Positions 42,151 to 51,425 are shown, counted from the first letter of the stretch. The stretch: 64,000 nucleotides of DNA from Sneathiella glossodoripedis JCM 23214 (GCF_000616095.1 NZ_BAMS01000001.1:1526033-1590032), one strand, 5' to 3'. Notes: generated from the letters alone by a model not told the origin. Translations and numbers: made by a program.

Positions 42151-42600
42151 ATGGAACAAGGTAGTAACATACATGCTTCGGATACGGATGTTTATCACGT
42201 GGAAGAGCAAATAGGTTTTGTGCTTCGCCGTGCGCATCAAAGGGCAAGTTCAATATTTCAGAGTTTTTTCTCAGATTTTCAAATCACTCCCACACAATTT
42301 TCTGCTATGTGCAAGCTGAAGGATGAAGGAGAGATTTCTCAAAATCATTTGGGTCGATTAACTGCAATGGATCCAGCTACAATTCAGGGCGTTACCCGGC
42401 GGTTGATAGAACGGGGGCTTGTGGAAACCCGTGCGGATGAGGTTGACAAACGGCGCATGCAATTGCGGCTAACCACAGAAGGAGAAGACCTGATCGATAA
42501 ATTGATCGAGAAAGGGCGGGCCGTAACTAGTAAAACTCTCTCTCCTTTGAGTGATGTAGAGAGGGTGCAGCTATTAGGGCTGCTGGAAAAAATCTCGTGA
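42151..42600 (+). CDS. MarR-family transcriptional regulator
   Basis: 149-residue winged-helix regulator. Winged HTH at about 40-110 (QITPTQFSAMCKLKDEGEISQNHLGRL, then ATIQGVTRRLIERGLV and DKRRMQLRLTTEG), flanked by dimerisation helices. 15 nt before the receiver-domain gene on the same strand, so it may belong to the cassette that follows. Confidence 0.92.
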   Translation: MEQGSNIHASDTDVYHVEEQIGFVLRRAHQRASSIFQSFFSDFQITPTQFSAMCKLKDEGEISQNHLGRLTAMDPATIQGVTRRLIERGLVETRADEVDKRRMQLRLTTEGEDLIDKLIEKGRAVTSKTLSPLSDVERVQLLGLLEKIS

Positions 42601-42615
42601 ACTGTTGGGGGACAG

Positions 42616-43167
42616 ATGGCGGAGCTTGATTTATCAGGATTTACGATCCTGATTGTAGATGACAACAGTTATATGGTTCGGTTGCTTCGGCAAACACTGG
42701 CGGGTCTTGGGGTTGGCACTATAAAAACATATACCGACGCGAAGGAAGCCATTGAGTTTATGAAGTTGGTGAACGAGAACCCTGTGAAAGCAGGTGTTAT
42801 GCAATTAGATTTCATCGTGTCTAACTGGCAAATGGCGCCTATTGATGGACTAATGTTCCTGCGCTGGGTGAGAACTCACAAGGAAAGCCCAAATCGATTT
42901 ATACCATTTTTGATGGTGACCGGTTTTGGTGATAAAGCGAAGGTGGAGGAATCTCGGGACCTTGGGGTCAGTGAAGTATTGGCGAAACCATTTTCGGTGA
43001 ATGCGGTGGCTGATAAAGTAATGCAGATTATTGGTACCCAAAGACAATTTGTGCAGACAGTGGATTATTTTGGCCCGGATCGGCGGCGGCAGAACCTACC
43101 TTTTAAGGGAGATGAAAAAAGAATTCTGACGGACAAGCACCCAGAAGTTAAAGTGATTTACGAATAG
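42616..43167 (+). CDS. single-domain receiver protein lacking the phospho-acceptor Asp
   Basis: 183 residues with a CheY-like receiver at about 8-135. The acidic pocket (IVDDN), the conserved Thr (LMVTGFGD) and Lys (LAKPFS) are present, but the phospho-acceptor position reads VSNWQM instead of the usual S/VDWQM, i.e. Asn for Asp. The ~45 C-terminal residues (DYFGPDRRRQNLPFKG) are the typical tail of this receiver group. A pseudo-receiver cannot take phosphate by the usual route and may act as a binding partner, unless the base is a sequencing error. Confidence 0.85.
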   Translation: MAELDLSGFTILIVDDNSYMVRLLRQTLAGLGVGTIKTYTDAKEAIEFMKLVNENPVKAGVMQLDFIVSNWQMAPIDGLMFLRWVRTHKESPNRFIPFLMVTGFGDKAKVEESRDLGVSEVLAKPFSVNAVADKVMQIIGTQRQFVQTVDYFGPDRRRQNLPFKGDEKRILTDKHPEVKVIYE

Positions 43168-43176
43168 GAGCGGATT

Positions 43177-43676
43177 GTGAACAAGCCAAAAATTACCGTT
43201 CGGTATTATCGCATTCGTAATCGCCTGATGGAGAAGGCCGGTGGGATCGGTGCAAACGCAGCCACAAGTGTTTTCCCGCGTCATGTGCTGGAGGAAACCG
43301 AAGAATTATTTGAAGAAATGATTTCTGATTACCCTGATTGGGTTCAGGAAACATTGAATAAATTGACAGCCCTTGTTGAGGTTTGTGTTAATTTTGAAGA
43401 TAAAAGAATTGTGACTTACAAGCAAATTCAGGAAATTGCCCATGAAATGAAGGGGCAGGGTGGAACATTTGGGTATCCACTTGTCTCTACTTTCGGTGAC
43501 AGCTCTATGATTTTACCGGTCCAAATGCTGGCCTTACCGACAACCACGTTCAAATCATCAAAGCGCATGTTGATGCTATGAAAGCAACGATCAATGGGCG
43601 TATTCAAGGGGATGGCGGGCAGATTGGTCAGGAATTGAAAGCCATGTTGGCGGCCGCAATCAAGCAGTATACGTAG
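43177..43676 (+). CDS. Hpt-like protein, frame broken as sequenced
   Basis: GTG start at 43177, 9 nt after the receiver gene. An Hpt-like motif AHEMKGQGGTFG carries a candidate phosphorylatable His at residue 89. The frame is open to 43581, but after FGDS at 43503 it no longer looks coding; the next frame gives LYDFTGPNAGLTDNHVQII and ends in AAAIKQYT at TAG 43676. One C added at 43503 (AGCT to AGCCT) joins them into a 166-residue protein. The Hpt assignment is from the motif and helical pattern only; it is otherwise unrecognised. Confidence 0.72.
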
Positions 43677-43681
43677 CCAAA

Positions 43682-44233
43682 ATGCATCCCATTATTGAAC
43701 GGATACTTGTTGGCTCTCCCTATAAAAATACGTTATCCAAACATGCTAAAGGTGTGGATAGGACGTTGGGAGTTGCAACGATAGCGGCCGCTGCCCTTCT
43801 GGGTCTAGGGATCAGTAGTCCATTGGCGTCATCTGAAGATCTATTTGGGCTAACTGGTTCATTTACTATACTCAGCGCGATCTTTGAACTCATGAAGCTC
43901 GGACAGGGCTCTTATGGTTTGGGTATTGCCGTCGTATTTGTTGGATTGCCCTTTTTGAATATCGCAACAGCCTTTGACTTCTGGTACAAGCATCCACTCG
44001 ATAGCGATAAGTTTGACCGTTTTTACAGACGCGTGAACGCCTGCGCCCGGTTGTGGTTCGTGATTTTTATTGCTGCAGGTTTTTTTATTTACACTGTGAA
44101 TAGCAGTTCGGGCGGTGGATTATATTTACCAATATATTATTTGCTCGCCAGTATCATTCTACAAAAGTTTGTTTTAACTCGGATGAGCAGAATGGCAGCT
44201 GTCGTGCAATTCATAGAAGATGATGGTGATTAG
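43682..44233 (+). CDS. hypothetical integral membrane protein
   Basis: 183 residues with four predicted membrane segments (about 28-50, 75-100, 118-138, 145-165). A short soluble N-terminus (IIERILVGSPYKNTLSKH) and a charged C-terminus. No family recognised. 5 nt after the Hpt-like gene on the same strand, so probably co-transcribed with the receiver/Hpt pair and perhaps its membrane input or target. Confidence 0.7.
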   Translation: MHPIIERILVGSPYKNTLSKHAKGVDRTLGVATIAAAALLGLGISSPLASSEDLFGLTGSFTILSAIFELMKLGQGSYGLGIAVVFVGLPFLNIATAFDFWYKHPLDSDKFDRFYRRVNACARLWFVIFIAAGFFIYTVNSSSGGGLYLPIYYLLASIILQKFVLTRMSRMAAVVQFIEDDGD

Positions 44234-44246
44234 AAAAAAGCGCTGA

Positions 44247-45423
44247 CTACCGGCTTAACTCTCGCATGGCGTCTTCCAGTCCACCGATTGTTAATGGATA
44301 CATTCGATCTGTCATGAGTTGTTTGATCATCTGAACTGACGGTGTGTAATCCCAATATTTTTCGGGAACGGGGTTTAGCCATACTGCCTTACTGTAGATA
44401 TCAAGAATTCTCTGCATCCAGGTTTGACCGGGCTCTTCATTCCAGTGTTCTACACTGCCGCCGGCATAGGCAATTTCGTAGGGTGACATAGTGGCATCAC
44501 CAACAAATATCAATTTGTAGTCTGATCCATATGTATGCAGTACGTCCCAAGTCGCAATAAAATCAGCGTGACGGCGCTTATTGTCTTTCCACAATTTTTC
44601 ATAAAGACAGTTATGGAAATAATAAAACTCAAGATGTTTGAACTCGGATCTTGCCGCGGAAAATAACTCTTCGCAGGCTTTAATATGATCATCCATTGAG
44701 CCGCCAATATCGAAGAGGATCAATACTTTTACGGTGTTGTGTCGCTCCGGCCGCATTTTGAGATCCAGATAGCCAGCATTACGGGCGGTAGAACGAATTG
44801 TATCGTCAAGATCCAGTTCTTCCGCAGCACCTTCTCGAGCAAACTGCCTTAAACGTTTCATGGCGACTTTAATATTTCGGGTTCCCAATTCAACGCTGTC
44901 GTCCAGGTTTTTGTATTCGCGCTTATCCCATACTTTTACCGCCTTGCGGTGCCGACTTTCCTTTTGCCCAATACGAACACCTTCTGGGTTGTACCCATAG
45001 GCCCCAAAAGGAGACCGGCCCGCGGTGCCAATCCATTTATTACCGCCCTGATGCCGTTTTTCCTGCTCTTTGAGACGTTCCTGCAACGTCTCCATCAATT
45101 TTTCCCATCCACCTAGGCTTCGATCTCGCTTTTTCTTCGTCTGTTAAAGAAAGTTCGGCCAATTTTCTGAGCCATTCTTCCGGTATTTCAACAGTTTGAT
45201 CATCTGAGATAAATTCAATTCCATTGAAGCAGTGACCAAACACCTGATCAAACTTGTCCAGATTCTTTTCATCCTTAACCAGCGTAGTTCGCGCCAGGTA
45301 ATAAAAATCATTTACGGAATACCCCGCGACCCCCTCTTTAAGAGCTTCAATCAGAGTCAGATATTCACGCAACGTTACGGGCAACTTTGCTTCGCGTAGG
45401 GTGAAGAAGAATTTGGTGAACAT
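44247..45423 (-). CDS. CoxE-like VWA-domain protein, frame broken as sequenced
   Basis: About 390 residues once repaired. The N-terminal part (from 45423, FTKFFFTLREAKLPVTLREYL, EIPEEWLRKLAE) and the VWA part (RHQGGNKWIGTAGRSPFGAYGYNPEGVRIG, then VLILFDIGGSMDDHIKACEEL) are in different frames that overlap at 45040-45098. The break lies at 45110-45125. The MIDAS motif reads DIGGSMD, matching DxGxS. Two missing bases (T run near 45124, G run near 45116) would give a family-like IEALGGWEKLMETL. Works with the upstream MoxR ATPase. Confidence 0.85.
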
Positions 45424-45433
45424 GGAGCAGGCC

Positions 45434-46279
45434 TTAACGTTGTTCGCGACGTGAAAGGAATGCTAGCCGTTCAAACAGGTGAACATCCTGTTCGTTTTTC
45501 AACAGAGCTCCATGCAACGGAGGTATGAGTTTTGACGGATCTTTTGACTTAAGGATGTCTTCCGGAAGATCTTCACTCATCAGCAATTTGAGCCAGTCCA
45601 GTAACTCGCTGGTGGATGGTTTTTTCTTCAACCCCGGTGTTTCCCGTACGCTAAAAAATACATTCAACGCATCACGCACCAATTCTGCTTTGGCATCCGG
45701 ATGATGGACTTCGACAATTTTCTCCATCGTTTCCACATCGGGAAACGTAATGTAATGGAAGAAACAGCGTCTGAGGAAGGCGTCAGGCAGTTCTTTTTCG
45801 TTATTGGATGTTATAATCACCAATGGCCGCTGTTTCGCAATTATGGTTTCCTGAGTTTCATAAACAAAGAATTCCATACGATCGAGTTCCTGTAGAAGAT
45901 CGTTTGGAAACTCGATATCGGCCTTGTCAATCTCATCAATGAGCAATACAGGGCTTTCATCTTGCGTAAAAGCCTCCCATAACTTGCCCGGACGAATGTA
46001 ATTTTTGATGTCATGTACCTTGTCATCGCCTAGCTGCGAGTCTCTAAGGCGAGAGACGGCATCATATTCATACAAACCCTGTTGTGCCTTTGTTGTGGAT
46101 TTAATGTTCCACTCGATAAATTTTTTACCAAGTGATTTCGCTACTTCCTGCGCAAGCACAGTCTTACCCGTACCCGGCTCACCTTTGATTAGCAAAGGAC
46201 GCTGCAAAGTTATGGCTGCGTTTACCGCGATCATCAGATCTTCGGTGGCTACATATTGGTCAGTACCTTGGAATTTCAT
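45434..46279 (-). CDS. MoxR-family AAA+ ATPase
   Basis: 281-residue ATPase. Walker A GEPGTGKTVLAQEVA near residue 37, the ARMoxR insert, Walker B SPVLLIDEIDKAD near 110, sensor 1 IITSNNEKELPDAFLRRC near 155 and a C-terminal lid domain. MoxR ATPases remodel or activate proteins together with VWA partners; the VWA gene follows by 10 nt. A perfect 33-nt palindrome lies about 95 nt upstream of its start. Confidence 0.94.
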   Translation of the reverse strand: MKFQGTDQYVATEDLMIAVNAAITLQRPLLIKGEPGTGKTVLAQEVAKSLGKKFIEWNIKSTTKAQQGLYEYDAVSRLRDSQLGDDKVHDIKNYIRPGKLWEAFTQDESPVLLIDEIDKADIEFPNDLLQELDRMEFFVYETQETIIAKQRPLVIITSNNEKELPDAFLRRCFFHYITFPDVETMEKIVEVHHPDAKAELVRDALNVFFSVRETPGLKKKPSTSELLDWLKLLMSEDLPEDILKSKDPSKLIPPLHGALLKNEQDVHLFERLAFLSRREQR

Positions 46280-46373
46280 TCTGTAATCTCGATTTTAATG
46301 CATTCTTATTATTGCAGCTATTGGCCGCCAGTTTTCATTCTTGCTTCTAAAATATGCACTGCAGCAAGAATGA

Positions 46374-46406
46374 TCAAGTCATTTGACAAATTGTCAAATG
46401 ACTTGA
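46374..46406. promoter_or_regulatory. perfect 33-nt palindrome between the lipoprotein gene and moxR
   Basis: Two 16-nt arms (TCAAGTCATTTGACAA / TTGTCAAATGACTTGA) match perfectly around one central A. It sits 62 nt past the lipoprotein stop and 95 nt upstream of the moxR ATG (both genes on the minus strand). It may be an operator for a dimeric regulator, or a hairpin that ends the lipoprotein transcript, though no T tract follows. Such a long perfect repeat is unlikely by chance. Confidence 0.6.
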
Positions 46407-46468
46407 AGGAAGGGGTCGGAAAATGGGGCAAATTATATAGTGAAAGCTAACTTATTAGAATTCATTGA

Positions 46469-47786
46469 TTAGGAGAAATACTCAGCTTTTTTTGTAGTTG
46501 CTTTTTTTCCTCTAAAGCCATCCGGGATTGTCTTTTCATCAGTGCGCTGAAGATTTACCGTGCAACCTGGATTGAAATGAATACTCACATTCCGTCTGAC
46601 AGGGTCGGCTTTCACTTTCACAAAATTTACTTCATTGTATTCAGGGTCGAAAATTAACTCACCATGTGATGGTAGTTTATCCTCTGCTCTTAGACCTTTT
46701 CCCCGATCCGAGCCAAAGTTATATTGATGTGAGAGTTGCATTTTGAAAGTGTTGTCACGAATAGATGCTCGTACTGTAACATCGGCGGGATTGGCCATAA
46801 AATATACGCAACCTGATCCAGCAAAACCTTTCCAATTGCCATTCAAAGGTGAAAAGTCTGTTTCTACAGGCTGAACGGTGTTCGTCATATCCTTCGACAC
46901 ATTGATGGCGGTATTCGACGCCCGTTTACCTTTGAAATTATCAGCAATAACTTGTTTGCCGGTTTTCCGTAGCTTTACCTCGCATTTGCCATCGAACAAG
47001 ACACTCAAGCGATTGGTGGTGGTATCTGCATTTACGCTTATAACTTTTACCGTATTGTAATCTGGGTCAAAATCCAGTTTGCGAACCTCAGTAAATTTAT
47101 CCATCCCGTAAAGACTTGTTCCGGGGTCGTTATTAAAAATATTTTTGTGGGTTATTGGCCAGTCTCAGGAGATTGCCTTTGACATGTGCGTTAATAGTTA
47201 TGTCCACAGGCCAAGAGCCAAGATCGAAGCAACCTTCTCCTCTGTAACCTGTCCAAGTACCTTGAAATGCTTCGACATAGATAGTTTCTTCTACGGGATC
47301 TGAATTGGATAGTTTTTGATTTTGTGTGCTGTCGTCCTTCGGATCATCAGCCTCTAGTGGGTCTTTTTTAAGCAAGGTTGGGTTTAACGGGGTCAACAAT
47401 ACCGATATGTTTGTCGGATAATCAAATGCTGCTCCTGAAGCCGCATCTACTGCCAATCCGATGAGGCCTCCTATTAATGCATTACCAAGTGTCATGGGTT
47501 CAAAGCCTTGCGCGACAGACATTTCGCCATCGTGGTAATTTTCTTTCTCACAGGTAACCCTTAAATCTCCACCGCCTCTGTCAACATCCGCTATGCCTGG
47601 TGTGGAGTGGACGGTCCAACTGCCTTTTTCATTTTGCAAAGTGCATTTGGCTTCACGAACATCTCTTGTGTCTACATACACGTTTTGAGTAGTTCCTTTT
47701 GTAACCGAGGAACACGCTCCTAATCCAAGTAGCGCCACGCCTATAATGATTGATTTAAATATGGATAAATTACGCCGTAAAGCCAA
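46469..47786 (-). CDS. repeat-containing lipoprotein, frame broken as sequenced
   Basis: From ATG 47786: signal peptide with lipobox LGLGACSS (Cys near residue 26), an Ala/Gly-rich segment (MTLGNALIGGLIGLAVDAASGAAFDYP), a low-complexity acidic stretch, then a repeat unit. The unit occurs twice: GTWTGYRGEGC ... FDPDYNTVKVISVNAD ... CEVKLRKTGKQ and GNWKGFAGSGC ... FDPEYNEVNFVKVKAD ... CTVNLQRTDEK. The first unit is cut by a frame break at 47133-47144 between an A5 run and a T5 run; restoring one base to each gives PQKIFFNNDPGTSLYG and a ~440-residue lipoprotein. Not recognised as a known family. The two cysteines per repeat may form a disulfide. Confidence 0.7.
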
Positions 47787-47973
47787 TGTTCATACCCCCT
47801 CAATTAATTCTTATTTCGCGTGTGTATCATTTTTTTATTTATTGTGTCCACCACAACCAGTTGTGGCGATTTATTTGAGTCAGAGACTTTTAAGCTTGTT
47901 TAACCGTAGGCAATTGCGTTGACAAAAAGTCATTTTGGGCAGATCGTAGGGGTAAAAGAAAGAATATATCCTT

Positions 47974-49209
47974 ATGTCTGAGCCAGACAATTCCACGGTG
48001 ATACATCGTAGAGCCTACTATATTTTTGTGATTAGCTCCGTTCTGTTTGGGTTGGGGCAATTTCATCGATTGTCAGGTGCGGTCACTATTCCGGCTATTG
48101 CAGCCGATCTTGAATTCGCAGTAGATAGCCTCGGTTTTATTGCAGCAGCCCTCTTTTTTACATCGGCTATTTTGCAAGTGCCAAACGGAATGCTGCTGGA
48201 TAGATTTGGCCCCCGTCGACTTGTTCCCCTGTATGTAGGCGCGGCTGTGGGTGGTTGTCTGGTGCTGGCCTATGCAACTACATATGAAGCGGTAGTGTTG
48301 GGGCGTGTTCTATTGGGGGCCGGGTTTTCCATCACAATGATGTCGGCCTATGTTCTTTTTGCAAGATGGTTTCCGGCTGATCGTTTCGCTACAATAGCGT
48401 CTTGGTTAATGGCCGCTTCAGGTGTCGGCAGTATTCTGGCGTCTTACCCACTTTCTTTTTTCATTGATCTATTTGGATGGCGGCCGGCCTATCTTATTGT
48501 CGCGATCTTCACTTTAGTCGCGATAGTTGTGGGAATATGGGTGGTTCGCGACTTTCCGCCTGCTTATAAAGTTCATAAAGATCAACCGGCAAGCATCAAG
48601 GACAGCATAAAGGGCTATATGGGTGTCCTGAAATATCCAAGGTTTTTTTACATGCTTGCAATGGGTTTTGTCGCGTTCGGTCCTGCAACCACTATATTGG
48701 GCATGTGGGGTGGGCCATATTTGGAGAATGTGTATGGCCTTTCGGGGGTGGAGAGAGGCGAAATACTTTTTCTGATGGTTATTGCAGTTCCTTTTGGCGC
48801 CTTGTTCTTCGGCCCATTGGATCGTCGTTTCAAAAGCCGCAAAGCCATCATTATGGTGGCTGTATTTGCAGAAATCATTGTTTTCGCCATTCTCGGTCTC
48901 ATACCAAACCTTCCTCTTTGGAGCGTCTGTAATTTATTTGTCATCATCGCTTTTTTGCAGCAGCATTATGTTGTGCTTGCCGCGCAATGCCGGGCTTCAT
49001 TCCCTGATCATATGGTTGGACGCGCGAACTCCACTCTTAACCTTACCAGTATCATGGGGGTTGCTTTTATGCAGTCTCTCTTTGGTTGGGGGTTGTTATA
49101 TTCGCCGATTGAAGGGTATCGAATATCCTTTGTTGGCATTGCATTGTTATTGTCGCTGGCATTGATTCTATATATTGGTTTTAGGGAAGGCACGCCTAAG
49201 AAGTCATAA
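47974..49209 (+). CDS. major facilitator superfamily transporter
   Basis: 411 residues with twelve predicted membrane helices. Motif A-like GMLLDRFGPRRLV after helix 2 and the GRVLLGAGFS segment in helix 4 place it in the MFS. The second half carries a matching loop (GPLDRRFKSRKAI). The substrate cannot be set from the sequence. Divergent from the lipoprotein gene with a 187 nt gap between them. Confidence 0.9.
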   Translation: MSEPDNSTVIHRRAYYIFVISSVLFGLGQFHRLSGAVTIPAIAADLEFAVDSLGFIAAALFFTSAILQVPNGMLLDRFGPRRLVPLYVGAAVGGCLVLAYATTYEAVVLGRVLLGAGFSITMMSAYVLFARWFPADRFATIASWLMAASGVGSILASYPLSFFIDLFGWRPAYLIVAIFTLVAIVVGIWVVRDFPPAYKVHKDQPASIKDSIKGYMGVLKYPRFFYMLAMGFVAFGPATTILGMWGGPYLENVYGLSGVERGEILFLMVIAVPFGALFFGPLDRRFKSRKAIIMVAVFAEIIVFAILGLIPNLPLWSVCNLFVIIAFLQQHYVVLAAQCRASFPDHMVGRANSTLNLTSIMGVAFMQSLFGWGLLYSPIEGYRISFVGIALLLSLALILYIGFREGTPKKS

Positions 49210-49397
49210 CTCGTGGGTACACCCATAAGCTGTTGTTACCTGCGGTTGAGTAACAAAAATTTTATCAGTCAATATATTAGAATTAATATAATAAGCTTGT
49301 AATTTAGCGTGTTTTGGTTAATAGTTTAGAAAATAATAATAAAAAACAAAAGCTCAGGGATGTGAACTAATTCTCTTTTTGAAAGGGAGTAAAAACG

Positions 49398-50288
49398 ATG
49401 CCCACACGTGATGCGACAAGTACACTTAAAAGAAACAGAGCGTTTATATCTAATGCAATGACGGCTCCGATGCTCACACGTGAACGTGAATTCGAGATTG
49501 CTCGTCGTTGGCGCGAAGAAGGTGATGAAGAAGCATTACATGAATTGGTAACGGCATATGTGCGGCTTGTTGTGTCTATGGCTTCCAAATTTGGTAATTA
49601 TGGTTTGCCACTCGGTGATTTGGTGCAAGAGGGGAATATAGGATTGATGCAAGCAGCATTTCGGTTCGAACCCGAGCGGGAAATTCGGTTTTCCACTTAT
49701 GCGAGCTGGTGGATCAAGTCTGCGATGCAGGATTACATACTAAGAAATTGGTCTATTGTCAGATCAGGTACCAGCGCAGCTCAAAAATCCCTGTTTTTCA
49801 ATTTACGCTGGTTGCGTGCGAAAATTCAGAATGAGGATGACGGGCCCGTAGCACCGGAGACGCTGGAAGAAATAGCAGACAGACTTCAGGTGGGCTTGAA
49901 AGATGTGCAGAATATGTCAAACCGCCTCTCTACCAGAGATCAATCTTTAAGCGCCCCCATCAGTGAAGATGGTGAGGATACACTGGAAGATTTTCTACCA
50001 GACCAACTTCCTGATCCTGAAGAAGTCACCATTAGAGTGTGTGATGGCGAAATCAGAGGCCGTTGGCTCAGAAACGCCATGCAGGAATTATCAGAAAGGG
50101 AACAATTGATTATTCGCGAGAGACGTTTGAGCGAAGATAAAGTAACTTTGGAAGCACTTGGCGATAGATTAGGGATCACCAAAGAGCGGGTTCGGCAAAT
50201 TGAGCACAAGGCTTTTGAAAAGCTGAAAAGTTCTGTTGTGCGTATCAGCAAAGAACCCGTAGGCGACGACGAGCATTTATCTCATTGA
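49398..50288 (+). CDS. rpoH: RNA polymerase sigma factor RpoH (sigma-32)
   Basis: 296-residue heat-shock-type sigma factor. Region 2 (ARRWREEGDEEALHELV, LVQEGNIGLMQAAFRF, RFSTYASWWIKSAMQDYILRNW), the RpoH box QKSLFFNLRWLRA just after region 2, and region 4 (LSEREQLIIRERRL, then ITKERVRQIEHKAF). AAGGGAG lies about 10 nt before ATG 49398. Alphaproteobacteria often have two or more RpoH paralogues, so this may not be the only one. Confidence 0.93.
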   Translation: MPTRDATSTLKRNRAFISNAMTAPMLTREREFEIARRWREEGDEEALHELVTAYVRLVVSMASKFGNYGLPLGDLVQEGNIGLMQAAFRFEPEREIRFSTYASWWIKSAMQDYILRNWSIVRSGTSAAQKSLFFNLRWLRAKIQNEDDGPVAPETLEEIADRLQVGLKDVQNMSNRLSTRDQSLSAPISEDGEDTLEDFLPDQLPDPEEVTIRVCDGEIRGRWLRNAMQELSEREQLIIRERRLSEDKVTLEALGDRLGITKERVRQIEHKAFEKLKSSVVRISKEPVGDDEHLSH

Positions 50289-50347
50289 TTGGATTGGAGA
50301 TCTTAAAACAGAGTACTGAACGGGTTTGTCCGGAATTGTAATTTCCG

Positions 50348-50995
50348 TTAGTAGGTCGCATTGTTTTCACGAACATTGCCGACTTTTTTGTGTACCGGAT
50401 AGAATGTGAACCGCTCCTGCATGGAGATTGAAGGTATACTTTGTCTGTCAGTGCCAGATAACCACTCATCTATGTAATCAACTTTAACTGTGACAGGTTT
50501 GCGGCTGTGAATGGGGGCGACGTCCTCAGTTGCAGGTTCGGTAAGGATGGTGCAGCTTTCAATCTGTTCACCGTTTGGTGAAGTCCATTTTTCCCAAAGA
50601 CCTGCAAAGACGAACAATGAAACGTCAGACGCTTGAAAGTAATAAGGCTGTTTTTCGCCATCTAGGTCTTTACGCCATTCGAAAAAGCCGTTTGCTGGGA
50701 TTATACATCTGCGTGTAGAAAAAGCCTCCCGGAATGAGGGCTTTTGATCAACGGTTTCTGATCTTGCATTTATTAATTTTGCCGTGACAGATCCATCTTT
50801 TGCCCATTTGGGGATTAATCCCCAATGGGCCTGAAAAGCAGACAGAGCTACACCATCATCAATATTTATTCTAAGTGCCAATATGTAGTTTGTTGGGGCA
50901 ATATTATAAGCCGGCGGCAGGTTAGGCCGTTCCTTGAAACCAAATATCTGACGTATGGCTTCTATCGGGCTGGTAAGGCTGAAACGTGCGCACAT
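50348..50995 (-). CDS. SRAP-domain (YedK/HMCES-like) abasic-site protein
   Basis: 215 residues. MCARFS at the start exposes the catalytic Cys2 that crosslinks to abasic DNA (usually MCGRF). Further family markers: PAYNIAPTNY, WGLIPKWAKD, NARSET, RRCIIPANGFFEWR with the conserved Glu, and PIHSRKPVTV with the His. Shields abasic sites in single-stranded DNA. Complete. Confidence 0.92.
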   Translation of the reverse strand: MCARFSLTSPIEAIRQIFGFKERPNLPPAYNIAPTNYILALRINIDDGVALSAFQAHWGLIPKWAKDGSVTAKLINARSETVDQKPSFREAFSTRRCIIPANGFFEWRKDLDGEKQPYYFQASDVSLFVFAGLWEKWTSPNGEQIESCTILTEPATEDVAPIHSRKPVTVKVDYIDEWLSGTDRQSIPSISMQERFTFYPVHKKVGNVRENNATY

Positions 50996-51218
50996 GATTT
51001 ACAATTTCTTCCAATGGTTTAGTCCCGAATTCCAATCACAGAAAACTGAAGAACGCCTGCCAGAAATGTGATTGTGATTACAGTCCTTGTTATTCCACCG
51101 ATCTTTGATTTCACAGCTACGTGAAAACCATTGAACTTATTGGAAATACCCTTAAGTCACGCGTCAAGACTGCACAAACTTTGTGTGAAATTATAAACCG
51201 CAAATTCAGGCAAATACA

Positions 51219-51425
51219 ATGTTGGATAAACTAACTTCCACTTGGGCAATACTTCTGGTGTTAATTGGTGTTCTGTTGATCGCATCCTTCTTACCGCTAG
51301 GCTCCTCAGTTAATACGCCCGAGGCAGCACCAACAGAAAATACAACTCTCGATGCGGATGTATTGAACCAGAGCCTTTATCCGTCCGCTGCCCTGAACAA
51401 CTTTACCAATTCAAGCCGCAACTAG
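51219..51425 (+). CDS. small single-pass membrane protein
   Basis: 68 residues. One hydrophobic helix at about 8-27 (TWAILLVLIGVLLIASFLPLG), then a polar Thr/Asn-rich tail (TPEAAPTENTTLDADVLNQS) likely in the periplasm. No family recognised. It overlaps the end of ccdA by 4 nt on the opposite strand. The 223 nt gap upstream (50996-51218) is AT-rich and would hold its promoter. Confidence 0.5.
   Translation: MLDKLTSTWAILLVLIGVLLIASFLPLGSSVNTPEAAPTENTTLDADVLNQSLYPSAALNNFTNSSRN

Noticed and set aside
44247..46279. The VWA/MoxR pair as a novel defence system
   Set aside because: CoxE-like VWA plus MoxR pairs are common housekeeping chaperone units in alphaproteobacteria, and no nuclease, toxin or other defence gene is adjacent.
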